64,000 nt of DNA from Martinezella lusitana. Lineage in GTDB: Bacteria > Pseudomonadota > Alphaproteobacteria > Rhizobiales > Rhizobiaceae. Position numbers and translations under genes: made by a program. The notes beneath the pieces were generated by a model. It was not told the origin of the DNA, did not search any database, and was given only the letters and a program-made list of their open reading frames with translations. The stretch lies in contig NZ_WUEY01000021.1 of the NCBI RefSeq assembly GCF_010668395.1, forward strand, positions 1-64,000, given 5' to 3'. Shown here in pieces: positions 1 to 8,211 of this stretch (its first letter is position 1; each line of letters opens with the position of its first letter).

Positions 1-686
1 AGCCGATCGCCGAGAAGTTCGCCATGGATGCGGAGATCCACGATGCCAAGAAGCGCATGAAGGTGCTGCTGATGGTCTCGCGCTTCGGCCACTGCCTCAA
101 CGACCTGCTCTACCGCTGGAAGATCGGCGCGCTGCCGATCGACATCGTCGGCGTCGTCTCCAACCATTTCGAATACCAGAAGGTGGTCGTCAACCACGAC
201 ATCCCCTTCCACCACATCAAGGTGACGAAGGACAACAAGCCGCAGGCCGAAGCGCAGCTGCTCGACATCGTCGACCAGACCGGCACCGAGCTTGTCGTGC
301 TGGCGCGCTACATGCAGGTGCTGTCGGATGCGCTGTGTCGGAAGATGTCGGGCCGCATCATCAACATCCACCATTCCTTCCTGCCGTCCTTCAAGGGGGC
401 CAACCCCTACAAGCAGGCCTATGAGCGCGGCGTGAAGCTGATCGGGGCGACGGCGCACTACGTCACCGCCGATCTGGACGAGGGTCCGATCATCGAGCAG
501 GACACGGCGCGCATCACGCATGCGCAGTCTGCCGACGACTATGTCTCGATCGGCCGCGATGTCGAGAGCCAGGTGCTGGCGCGCGCCATCCATGCCCATA
601 TCCACTTCCGCACCTTCCTCAACGGCAACCGCACCGTCGTCTTCCCGGCTAGCCCCGGATCATACGCATCCGAACGCATGGGCTGA
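1..686 (+). CDS. purU: Formyltetrahydrofolate deformylase, C-terminal part (cut by window start)
   Basis: Hydrolyses 10-formyltetrahydrofolate to tetrahydrofolate and formate in the cytoplasm, balancing one-carbon pools and supplying formate for purine synthesis. The reading frame is open from base 3 and runs into the window, so the N-terminal ACT domain lies outside. The formyl-transferase fold is evident from the KVLLMVSRFGHCLNDLLYRW segment, the INIHHSFLPSF motif that carries the catalytic Asn and His, and the DLDEGPIIEQD motif with the catalytic Asp. The gene ends at a TGA at 684-686. It is unrelated to the genes that follow and marks ordinary housekeeping DNA at the left edge. Confidence 0.93.
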   Translation, partial: PIAEKFAMDAEIHDAKKRMKVLLMVSRFGHCLNDLLYRWKIGALPIDIVGVVSNHFEYQKVVVNHDIPFHHIKVTKDNKPQAEAQLLDIVDQTGTELVVLARYMQVLSDALCRKMSGRIINIHHSFLPSFKGANPYKQAYERGVKLIGATAHYVTADLDEGPIIEQDTARITHAQSADDYVSIGRDVESQVLARAIHAHIHFRTFLNGNRTVVFPASPGSYASERMG

Positions 687-1092
687 GGCGGGCGGGGGAT
701 CGAAAAGGGCACCAGCGTCTCACGGACCGTTGAGCGCCACGGCTGCATTGTCCTGCGTCATTTCAGGGCAGAACTACCTTTCGCAAGCTGAGAGAAGGGG
801 CGACATGGATGCTGTTCACGCAGTGCCGAATTTGTCGTTGAGCACCGGCCGGGCGGAAGCACAAGAGATCACCGGAGGTTGCGGCGGCTGCGCTGCAGCC
901 GATGCTCGCGCTCTCTCAGAGGGACCTCGCAAAAGTTAATGCGGTTGCGTCAAATTCATCAGGTATTTAATATCTTTAAGATGTAATAATATTAGAAAAT
1001 ATCTTATTTAGAAATATAAAATTAACGAGGGAAGTCTAGGGTCTTCTGGACCGTCATCACACGGATGACGATTGATCGAAGGAGACAGGACC
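687..1092. other. Intergenic region with AT-rich promoter-like core
   Basis: About 400 bases separate purU from the tadE-like gene. The first half is ordinary GC-rich sequence with no convincing gene; a frame open across 520-939 overlaps purU and has no ribosome site. Bases 951-1025 are strikingly AT-rich and include the small palindrome ATCTTTAAGAT (969-979), so the promoter for the Tad-like pair probably lies there. Confidence 0.5.
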
Positions 1093-1515
1093 ATGAATCG
1101 TGTTTCTCATTTCAACAGGGCAAAGGAAGGCGCCGCAGCGGTCGAATTCGCTTTAATCGCGCCGCTTTTTTTCCTTCTGCTTCTAACACTGGTTGCTTTC
1201 GCGATCTATCTGACCGCAGCCCATTCCCTACAGCAGCTGACGGCCGATGCCGCGCGCACGGCGATTGCCGGGTTGTCGGCCGATGAACGAAGCCAGATGG
1301 TTCAGGATTTCGTCACCCGCTCGACCATCAACGATGCCTTCATCAACAAGAGCAGGCTTACGGTCACGGTCGCCACCGACCCGGCCAACGTCAATCAGTT
1401 TACCGTAAGCGCCGCCTATGACGCGTCCGATCTTCCGATCTGGAACCTCTATACCTTCGCCATGCCGGATCAGACCATCCGCCGCTATTCGACCATCCGG
1501 CTGGGAGGCCTTTGA
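1093..1515 (+). CDS. TadE-like pseudopilin/pilus assembly protein
   Basis: 140-residue protein of the TadE/TadG-like family. It has a short basic N-terminus, a KEGAAAVEFALIAPLFFLL segment in which the conserved Glu follows the small residues at the processing-type site, and a single transmembrane helix at about residues 15-40, followed by a periplasmic tail. TadE proteins are prepilin-like parts of the Flp (tight adherence) pilus secretion system. The start at 1093 has an AAGGAGA ribosome site 7 bases upstream; an upstream in-frame TTG is less likely. The stop overlaps the start of the next gene (TGATG), so the two are translationally coupled. No prepilin peptidase, TadA ATPase or Flp pilin gene is nearby, so this is an orphan pair. 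Confidence 0.75.
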   Translation: MNRVSHFNRAKEGAAAVEFALIAPLFFLLLLTLVAFAIYLTAAHSLQQLTADAARTAIAGLSADERSQMVQDFVTRSTINDAFINKSRLTVTVATDPANVNQFTVSAAYDASDLPIWNLYTFAMPDQTIRRYSTIRLGGL

Positions 1516-3248
1516 TGAAGGGACTTCTCGAACGGGTCGCTTCCTTGCGGGACCGGCGAGGAAACGTCGCCGTCACGACCGCGCTTGTTTCGCCCTTGAT
1601 CCTCTATTGCCTGGGCCTTGGCATCGATTACGGCATGATGACGCTGCAGCAGCGGCGTCTGCAGCAGCTCAGCGACATCGGTGCGATCACTGCCGCTTCG
1701 GATATCGCCAATGCGCCGGCCGCGCTTCTCGCCAATCTCCAGAGCAACGGCACCACTGCGGCGGTTGCCTCCGGCAGCGGCTACCTGACGAGCAGCGGAC
1801 AGGTCACCGCGACCGCGGCAAACTCGGGTCAATACGAGACCCTGGCCAATCTTGTGTTCGGCACCTACACGGCGGACACGTCGATCGCGCCCGCAAACCG
1901 CTTTTCCACGGGAACCTCCCCTTATGATTCCGTCAAGGTCACGCTGACCCAAAAGGCCGTGATGCCCTTTGCTTCCGCCTTTGCCACGCCGCCGACCCTG
2001 AGTGCGACCGGTACGGCATCCAGCGATCGCCTGGCTGCCTTTTCGATCGGATCGCGGCTGGCAAGCCTCAATGGCGGTATTCTGAACCAGCTCCTGGGCT
2101 CTCTGCTGGGAACACAGATCTCGCTCAAGGTTGTCGACTATCAGTCGCTCATCGGCGCGAAGGTCAACCTGCTGAGCTTTCTCAATCTGCTGGCGACGGA
2201 TCTCAATCTCACGGGCGTCAGCTACGATCAGCTTCTGGCGACCGATGTCACCTACGACAAGATCCTCGGCGCACTTGGCAAATCGACCAATCTCTCGACA
2301 GGGGTCGTCACCCTCATCAACAATCTGGGCAAGACGCTCGGCACCACGAAGCTGACCGTCAAGCTGGAGGATATTCTCAATCTCGGCCCGCTGGGACCCG
2401 ATGTCGTCGGCACCGCACCCAACCTGACCACCAATATCAGCGTGATGGACCTGATCTCCGCGACGGCAATGGCTGCCAATCAGCAAAAGCAGATCGCTCT
2501 CGATCTCGGTGCCACGTTGCCGGGCGTCGCGACGGCAAAGGTGACACTGGCGGTCGGAGAGATGGCAAAGCAGACGCCGGCCCTTGCCGTGGGCGCGCCA
2601 GGCACCATCGTCCGTACGCCGCAAATACGCCTGGCCGTCGAAGTTGCGGTCACCGGCCTGTCCCTGATCGCGGGGCTGAAGCTCAGGGTGCCGCTCTATA
2701 TCGAGATTGCCCCCGCCGAAGCCAAGCTCGCCTCGATCACCTGCGTCGGCGGCTCTGCGCCGAATGCCGTTGTCGGTATCGACGCCGTGCCTGGTGTCGC
2801 GGAGATAGCGCTGGGAGATGTGGATACGTCGGCCTTCGTGAACTTCGGCTCGGAGCCGCGGGTGACGCCGGCGGCGATCGTCGATTCCCTGCTTCTGAAG
2901 GTCATTGCCGGCGCGCAGGTCGATATCGCCAATCTGAGCCCCACGCGACTGACCTTTCAGCCCTCGGAGATTTCCGCAGGCACGATCAAGACGGTTTCCA
3001 CCAAGGACATCTTGACCTCAACGATCCAATCGCTCCTGAAAAATGCCAATATCAGCATTCAGTTGCTCATTCTGACCATTGGAACGCCGCAGGGCGTTCT
3101 CTCGGCCGTGGCCGATACGCTTTCGATCGTCACCGCTCCTCTCGACCAGCTTCTATACAATCTGCTTGGCCTTCTTGGCATCGGCGTCGGGCAGGCCGAC
3201 ATATCGGTGACCGATGCGAGATGCACGCAGCCCGTCCTGGTGCAATAA
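1515..3248 (+). CDS. TadG-like protein, large exported/membrane-anchored
   Basis: 577 residues. The N-terminus (RRGNVAVTTALVSPLILYC, then GIDYGMMTLQQRRLQQLSD) is the TadE/TadG-like leader: a basic stretch, a Gly-Asn at the processing-like site, one hydrophobic helix, then an amphipathic segment. The rest is a long Ala/Thr/Leu-rich extracytoplasmic region with no von Willebrand A domain that I can recognise, unlike classical TadG. It overlaps the previous gene by one base, so both are made from one transcript. The role is inferred to be envelope- or pilus-associated. The C-terminal region is unlike anything I can name. Confidence 0.65.
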   Translation: MKGLLERVASLRDRRGNVAVTTALVSPLILYCLGLGIDYGMMTLQQRRLQQLSDIGAITAASDIANAPAALLANLQSNGTTAAVASGSGYLTSSGQVTATAANSGQYETLANLVFGTYTADTSIAPANRFSTGTSPYDSVKVTLTQKAVMPFASAFATPPTLSATGTASSDRLAAFSIGSRLASLNGGILNQLLGSLLGTQISLKVVDYQSLIGAKVNLLSFLNLLATDLNLTGVSYDQLLATDVTYDKILGALGKSTNLSTGVVTLINNLGKTLGTTKLTVKLEDILNLGPLGPDVVGTAPNLTTNISVMDLISATAMAANQQKQIALDLGATLPGVATAKVTLAVGEMAKQTPALAVGAPGTIVRTPQIRLAVEVAVTGLSLIAGLKLRVPLYIEIAPAEAKLASITCVGGSAPNAVVGIDAVPGVAEIALGDVDTSAFVNFGSEPRVTPAAIVDSLLLKVIAGAQVDIANLSPTRLTFQPSEISAGTIKTVSTKDILTSTIQSLLKNANISIQLLILTIGTPQGVLSAVADTLSIVTAPLDQLLYNLLGLLGIGVGQADISVTDARCTQPVLVQ

Positions 3249-3258
3249 CAACGCTCTC

Positions 3259-3289
3259 CGGGAGCGCATGGCTGCGCCAGGCGCTCCCG
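3259..3289 (+). terminator. Stem-loop after tadG-like gene
   Basis: Perfect 9-bp inverted repeat CGGGAGCGC (3259-3267) and GCGCTCCCG (3281-3289), 13-base loop, 11 bases past the stop codon. There is no U tract, so it may be a terminator-like or RNA-stabilising hairpin. Confidence 0.5.
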
Positions 3290-3425
3290 ATCCCTCCACC
3301 TTGGCAGTTGCCAGTGGGTGCATGCCATTGCATTGCCGTTTGCAATACGACAATGGATGAGCACAAATGTTCTGTCGGCCGCTGGATACGATACGGCTTG
3401 CCGGCGGCGGAGGGGAGCAAGGCGA

Positions 3426-4790
3426 ATGACACAGACACATCTCGGCAAATCGATCGCGCAACTGTCGGTCCTGATCCAGTCCGGCCGCCTCGATCCGGTC
3501 GCGCTGGTCGAGGAAAGCCTGGATGCCATCAGCACCCATCCTGATCAGGCGATTTTCACGCGGCTGCTGGAGGTCCGGGCGAAAGACGAGGCGGCTGCCT
3601 CCTCGAGACGGCTGCGCGAAGGGCGCTCGCGTGGGCTGCTGGACGGCATTCCGGTCGCCTGGAAGGATCTGTTTGCGATCGCCGGCCTGCCGACGACCGC
3701 CGGCTCGATCGTGCTTGCGGATGCCGAACCCGCGCTGGACGATGCCGATGTCGTCAAGGCGCTGAAAGCGGCGGGAATGATTGCCGTCGGCCGGGTCAAC
3801 ATGAGCGAGTTCGCCTTTTCCGGTCTCGGCCTCAATCCGCACTACGGTACGCCGCTCAATCCCCTGGCTTCGGATGTCGCGCGAATTCCGGGCGGTTCAT
3901 CTTCCGGCTCCGCCGTCGCCGTCGCGGCAGGGCTCGTGCCGGTGTCGATCGGCACCGATACGGGTGGCTCCGTGCGCATACCGTCCGCCTTCAATGGGCT
4001 TGTCGGCTACAAGGCGAGCCGGGGCCGCTACAGCATGGCAGGTGTCTTTCCGCTGGCGAGCAGCCTCGACTCGCTTGGCCCGTTGTGCCGCAGCGTTCAG
4101 GACGCCATCTGGGTCGATGCCGCGATGCGCGGACGTTTCGCACCCGAGGCCGAGCGTGCCGAACCCGCCGCGCTTTCCATCGTTGTGCCGACGAACGTCG
4201 TCATGGACGATGCCGAGGATGGTGTCATTGCCGCTTTCGAGGCGGCGCTTGCACGATTGAGCGATGCGGGCGTCAAGATACGAAGGGCCGCTTTTCCGGC
4301 CTTCGACAGGCTTTTTCAGGTAATGGCCGAGTACGGGCCTCTCGCAACCGCCGAGGCTTTTGCGCTGCATCACCGCCGTCTGGCGGGACCGGAGGCGAAA
4401 GCCATGGACCGTCGTGTCGTGGCGCGTACGCGCCTGGGCGAGAGGATCACTTTGGTCGGCTACCTGGAAACGCTCAAGGTCCGCGAGCAGTTGATCCGGG
4501 AGACCGCCGGAATGCTTGGGGCGAACGAATTCGTTGCCTATCCCACAGTCGCCCATGTCGCGCCGGCGCTCGCGCCGCTGGAAGCCGACGACGAGCTGTT
4601 CGTGAAGGTCAATGGCAGGACATTGCGCAACACTCTGATCGGTAATTTCCTCGATTGGTGCGGCGTGTCCCTGCCTTGCGGCACGGGGGACGCCGGCATG
4701 CCGGTCGGCTTCCTGTTATCGGCGCCGAAAAACCACGACGAACGTCTGCTGGGGGTGGCTCTGGCGCTCGAAGAAATCGTTGCCGGCTAG
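3426..4790 (+). CDS. Amidase signature family hydrolase
   Basis: 454-residue cytoplasmic amidase with the Ser-cisSer-Lys triad of the amidase signature family: Lys in GIPVAWKDLF (about K80), the Gly/Ser-rich PGGSSSGS segment (about 156-162) with the cis-Ser, and the nucleophile in TDTGGSVRIP (about S182). The family hydrolyses many small amides; the substrate cannot be told from sequence. There is no GatB/GatC partner nearby, so it is not tRNA amidotransferase. The start at 3426 is chosen because GGAGGGGAGC lies just upstream; a longer frame from 3318 has no ribosome site. It converges on the MFS gene, separated by about 70 bases containing an imperfect inverted repeat. Confidence 0.85.
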   Translation: MTQTHLGKSIAQLSVLIQSGRLDPVALVEESLDAISTHPDQAIFTRLLEVRAKDEAAASSRRLREGRSRGLLDGIPVAWKDLFAIAGLPTTAGSIVLADAEPALDDADVVKALKAAGMIAVGRVNMSEFAFSGLGLNPHYGTPLNPLASDVARIPGGSSSGSAVAVAAGLVPVSIGTDTGGSVRIPSAFNGLVGYKASRGRYSMAGVFPLASSLDSLGPLCRSVQDAIWVDAAMRGRFAPEAERAEPAALSIVVPTNVVMDDAEDGVIAAFEAALARLSDAGVKIRRAAFPAFDRLFQVMAEYGPLATAEAFALHHRRLAGPEAKAMDRRVVARTRLGERITLVGYLETLKVREQLIRETAGMLGANEFVAYPTVAHVAPALAPLEADDELFVKVNGRTLRNTLIGNFLDWCGVSLPCGTGDAGMPVGFLLSAPKNHDERLLGVALALEEIVAG

Positions 4791-4860
4791 CTCAATTCCG
4801 GGAAGGCCACATTGCGGCTTTTCCTTGGGAATTCGCGCTAAAACAAACAGATGGAGCGGT

Positions 4861-6219
4861 TTACATCGCCGGCTTCGATCCGGGCCCGCGTCGCTCATAC
4901 GAGAGGCTGCCGTCGGCAGACGGTTCGGCATCGACGATCCAGCGACGATGGGAGCCCAGTGCGATCAACAGCACCACGGACAGGAAGCAGCAGCCGGCAA
5001 GGATGTAGAAGCCGATATCGCCGTTGCCCGTTGCGGCATCGACATAGGCCTTGATCTGCGGCGATGCGAAGCTGCCGAGATTGCCGAGCGAGACGATGAA
5101 GGCGATACCGCTCGCAGCGCCGACGCCACCCAGGTAGCGGGTCGGCAGGCTCCAGAAAACCGGCTGGGAAGAGGCAAGTCCCGGCACGGCGATGCAGGCG
5201 GCGATCACCATGACCCAGGGGTTCATCGTCAGGCCGATCGTTCCAAGGGCGATAGTGCCCGCGGTCAGCATGGCGATGCAGACGATGCGGTGGTTGTCGT
5301 GCTTGTCGGCATAGACGGTGAAGAAGCGCGTTGCGAAAAGGGCGCAGAGCCAGGGCAGGCCGAGCAGCACGCCGACCCAGGTGTTGACGCCGCCGCCCAG
5401 CGCCTGTGCCAATCGTGCCGGCAGGTAGAAGGTGATCGGGCCGACACCGATCTGGATGAACAGATAGATGCCGATGAAGGCGAGAACGCGCCAGTCTTTC
5501 AGTACGCTGAAGACGGAGTGCTTTACTTCGGAAAGCTTGCCGCGCTCCTCCGCCTCGATGACGGCGTTCAGCGCGTTTTTCTCCTCGTCCGTCAGCCATT
5601 TCGCCTCGTTGGGACGGCTTGTGAGGAAGAAGAGAGCGAATATGCCGACGACCGTGGCCGCCAGACCTTCGACGGCAAACATCCATTGCCAGTTGGCAAG
5701 GCCGAAGACGTCGTGATGCGTGAGCAGCCAGCCGGAAAGTGGTGCGCCGATCACCAGCGACAAGGGAATGCCAAGATAGAAAAGGCCGGTTGCCCGCGCC
5801 CGCTGCTTGGCGGGGAACCAATAGGTCAGATAAAGCAGCACGCCCGGATAGAAGCCGGCTTCGCAGACGCCGAGCAGGAAGCGGACGACGTAATAGCTTG
5901 TCGGCGTATGGGCGAAGACCATGCAGGCCGAGACGATGCCCCAGGTAATCATGATCCGGCTCAGCCAGAGGCGGGCGCCGACGCGCTGCATGATGAGGTT
6001 GCTCGGCACTTCGAAGGTGGCATAGCCGAGGTAGAGGATGCCGGCACCGAAGGCATAGGCCGCGTCCGAGATGCCGGTATCGGCCTGATAGGCCACCTTG
6101 GCGAAGCCGACATTGGAGCGGTCGAGAAAATTCAAGATCAGCATCAAGCCAAGGAAAGGCAGCAGGCGAAGGGTCGCCTTGCGCACGGCGCTCTGCAGCG
6201 CCGGATTGTCGTCTGTCAT
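4861..6219 (-). CDS. MFS transporter, anion:cation symporter (ACS) family
   Basis: 452-residue inner-membrane transporter with 12 predicted helices. The LNFLDRSNVGFAK motif after helix 1 and the FLLGVCEAGFYPGVLLYLTY segment are typical of the anion:cation symporter group, which takes up tartrate, phthalate, glucarate and other organic anions with protons. The start at 6219 has GGAGGAGT upstream; the frame is open further but without a ribosome site. It lies downstream of the MarR gene on the same strand with a hairpin and an AT-rich gap between, so it probably has its own promoter. The substrate is unknown. Confidence 0.85.
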   Translation of the reverse strand: MTDDNPALQSAVRKATLRLLPFLGLMLILNFLDRSNVGFAKVAYQADTGISDAAYAFGAGILYLGYATFEVPSNLIMQRVGARLWLSRIMITWGIVSACMVFAHTPTSYYVVRFLLGVCEAGFYPGVLLYLTYWFPAKQRARATGLFYLGIPLSLVIGAPLSGWLLTHHDVFGLANWQWMFAVEGLAATVVGIFALFFLTSRPNEAKWLTDEEKNALNAVIEAEERGKLSEVKHSVFSVLKDWRVLAFIGIYLFIQIGVGPITFYLPARLAQALGGGVNTWVGVLLGLPWLCALFATRFFTVYADKHDNHRIVCIAMLTAGTIALGTIGLTMNPWVMVIAACIAVPGLASSQPVFWSLPTRYLGGVGAASGIAFIVSLGNLGSFASPQIKAYVDAATGNGDIGFYILAGCCFLSVVLLIALGSHRRWIVDAEPSADGSLSYERRGPGSKPAM

Positions 6220-6592
6220 GTTACTCCTCCCGAAGGGCATATGAACCTGCCGCGAGAGCATCGCGTGCGAGGCCGCCTCCGTCCTCAAACCGGATCCGCA
6301 TCCGGCATTGTCATGACGACCGCTGGAAAGTCGGCCGTCGGTTTGCATATACGCAGATTATATTTATGGATGAAAAGGTCAATAGGGGCAAACGGTGAGA
6401 ACAGAGCCGATGCCATGGCGGCTCCTCCCGGCCGGACCAGGTCGTCCGGCTGGCGCCGCAGGTGAAATGAAGTCCGTCGTCGCGAAGAATCGATCCCGCC
6501 GGGAATAAAATCCCGGTCGGGCGCCGCCTGCATATATGTGGCCGATCAGGGTGCGAGCGCCTCAGTGCGCCGCCCTCGCGGCACAGGCTTCG
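6220..6592 (-). other. Intergenic region between MarR gene and MFS gene
   Basis: 373 bases with no convincing gene. It holds a CCGGGA-ATAAAA-TCCCGG hairpin (6499-6516) that could end the MarR transcript, and two GCATATA-containing spots: TTGCATATAC (6343-6352) and TGCATATATG (6529-6538). These resemble the TATATGCATATA palindrome beyond the MarR gene and may be operator sites for that regulator. Confidence 0.4.
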
Positions 6593-7093
6593 TCAAAGGC
6601 GTTCGAGCGCGCCGAGAAGCTTGTCGAGCAGCGACAACAACTGCTGTCGTTCGGTCTCGTCGAAGTCCGTAAACAGATCCTGGTTCAGGCGCCAGGCAAA
6701 GACCATGACATCGCGGTGCAGGGCCTCGCCTTTCTCGGTCAGCATCAGTTCGACGACCCGCTGATCCTCCGTGCTTGCCGTCTTGGCAAGCAGGTCGCGT
6801 TTGACAAGGCCGCTGACATAGCGGCTGAGCTGCCCTTCATCCTGTTGCGTCGTCCGCGCCAGCGAGCGGAGCGAGGGGCGGCCGAGGTAGCGGATCGTCG
6901 CCAGCGTCCGCCATTCCCCCAACGTGATGCCGTACTCATCGATCAATACCGTCTGTGCGTGCCGATCGTTCAGCCGCACGAAATAGGCAAGCCGGTAGGA
7001 GAACAGGTCGCGTATGTCGTGCGGCTCTGCCCAGGGCGATGGTGTCGGTCCGAGATTTTCCCCGGAAACTGGTTCTATTTTTTTGTTTGACAT
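6593..7093 (-). CDS. MarR family transcriptional regulator
   Basis: 166-residue winged-helix regulator. The core (ITLGEWRTLATIRYLG, then SLRSLARTTQQDEGQLSRYV as recognition helix, then the beta-wing TEDQRVVELMLTEKG) matches MarR proteins, which are dimeric repressors released by small, often aromatic, ligands. It is divergent from the ABC importer operon and upstream of the MFS gene, so it is a likely regulator of both. The start at 7093 gives a normal-length protein; an in-frame TTG at 7123 is possible and neither has a strong ribosome site. Confidence 0.85.
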   Translation of the reverse strand: MSNKKIEPVSGENLGPTPSPWAEPHDIRDLFSYRLAYFVRLNDRHAQTVLIDEYGITLGEWRTLATIRYLGRPSLRSLARTTQQDEGQLSRYVSGLVKRDLLAKTASTEDQRVVELMLTEKGEALHRDVMVFAWRLNQDLFTDFDETERQQLLSLLDKLLGALERL

Positions 7094-7174
7094 TGTCAAG
7101 CAACTACCACACACTTTGATCAATAACTAGGCCGTAAGGCGAATGCGCATCGCAAGCAAGAATCAAGGGGAACT

Positions 7175-7186
7175 TATATGCATATA
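7175..7186. promoter_or_regulatory. Perfect palindrome TATATGCATATA at importer start; possible MarR operator
   Basis: A 12-base perfect palindrome overlaps the ATG of the binding-protein gene. MarR family sites are often short AT-rich palindromes of this form, and related GCATATA sequences lie upstream of the MFS gene. Assignment to the adjacent MarR protein is inference. Confidence 0.35.
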
Positions 7187-8158
7187 CTTAACATGTTCAC
7201 TAAAACGCGAACTTCACTCGCAATGGCAACACTAGCCGTTGCAGTCACGAGCGGTGCCGCGCAGGCTGAAAATATCAAGCTTCGCTTCGCCTATCTCCTG
7301 GCGGATTCGATGCTGCCGATCATCGCCGCGCAGAAGGCCGGTGCCTACGAAAAGGCCGGCATCGATCTCGAACTGACCGAGGTCCAGGGCGGCCCGGCCG
7401 TCGTTGCGGCAATAGCGTCGGGCGACGCCGATATCGGCTATGCCGCACCCGTCCCGCCGATCAACGCGCGCCTCAACGGCGTTAACGTCAAGATGATCCT
7501 GGCGCTTGGTCATGAGGTCGATCCCGACAAGAAGTTCATCTGGCTGGTTGCCTCGAAGGCCTCCGGCATCAAGAAGCTGGACGATATCAAGGGAAGGAAG
7601 ATCTCTTTCAACGCCAATGGCAGCCTCTGCGAGCTAGCTTGGCGTGACCACCTGATGAAAGCCGGCCTTTCCTTCGATGGGGTCGAACCCGTCGTGCTGC
7701 CGTTCCCGCAACAGGAAGCCGCGCTTGAACAAGGCAGCATCGATGCGGCCTGCACGGTCAATCCATTCTACTCTTCGATCATCGCCAACAAGGCGATCGG
7801 ATCGACCGTCATCGCCGAAGGCATGCTCGCCGACGAGAAGGAGCCTGTCATCAACGACGTGATCTTTGCGACCGACGACTATCTTGCCGCCAATCGCGAG
7901 GCGCTGAAGAAGTTCGCCGCCGTCACCGACCAGGCCCGCAAGGACATGCTCGCCGACCGTGCCAAGGAGGAGGCTGCCGCGGTCGAATTCCTCGGCCTTA
8001 CGCCGGAAGCCGCCAAGACCTTCACCCTGCCGATCGTCAGGCAGGACATGAAGATCGATACGGCCGATGTCCAGAAGCTTCTCGACTCCATGCACAAGAC
8101 CGGAATGCTGCCCGACGCCGCCAAGGCCGAAGACATGGTCGACAGCCTCGCAAATTGA
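7178..8158 (+). CDS. ABC importer substrate-binding protein, NMT1/THI5-like (SsuA family)
   Basis: 326-residue periplasmic protein with an N-terminal signal peptide (hydrophobic SLAMATLAVAVTSGAAQA, cleavage near AQA-EN). The mature part has NMT1/THI5-like features: LRFAYLLADSMLPIIAAQKAG at the first lobe, DADIGYAAPVPP, and hinge segments. Such proteins bind sulfonates, nitrate, taurine, pyrimidine precursors or aromatic acids. An AAGGGG ribosome site precedes the ATG at 7178. It is the first gene of an operon with ATPase, two permeases and a sulfatase; the sulfatase suggests the ligand may be a sulfate ester or sulfonate, which is inference. Confidence 0.85.
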   Translation: MHILNMFTKTRTSLAMATLAVAVTSGAAQAENIKLRFAYLLADSMLPIIAAQKAGAYEKAGIDLELTEVQGGPAVVAAIASGDADIGYAAPVPPINARLNGVNVKMILALGHEVDPDKKFIWLVASKASGIKKLDDIKGRKISFNANGSLCELAWRDHLMKAGLSFDGVEPVVLPFPQQEAALEQGSIDAACTVNPFYSSIIANKAIGSTVIAEGMLADEKEPVINDVIFATDDYLAANREALKKFAAVTDQARKDMLADRAKEEAAAVEFLGLTPEAAKTFTLPIVRQDMKIDTADVQKLLDSMHKTGMLPDAAKAEDMVDSLAN

Positions 8159-8166
8159 ACGCGCCA

Positions 8167-8193
8167 GGGCTGGCGGCCACCGCCGGCCCTTTT
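8167..8193 (+). terminator. Hairpin with U tract inside ABC operon; possible partial terminator
   Basis: GGGCTGGCGG (8167-8176) pairs with CCGCCGGCCC (8180-8189) with one G-U pair and a 3-base loop, followed by TTTT. It sits directly after the binding-protein gene and before the ATPase gene, where a leaky terminator or 3'-end stabiliser would raise binding protein over membrane parts. Confidence 0.6.
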
Positions 8194-8211
8194 CATTCGG
8201 GAGGGATGGAA

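Noticed and set aside
4780..6465. 561-residue frame on the plus strand
   Set aside because: It runs antisense to the MFS gene, gives a charged low-complexity protein of no family and has no ribosome site; it is a GC-rich shadow.
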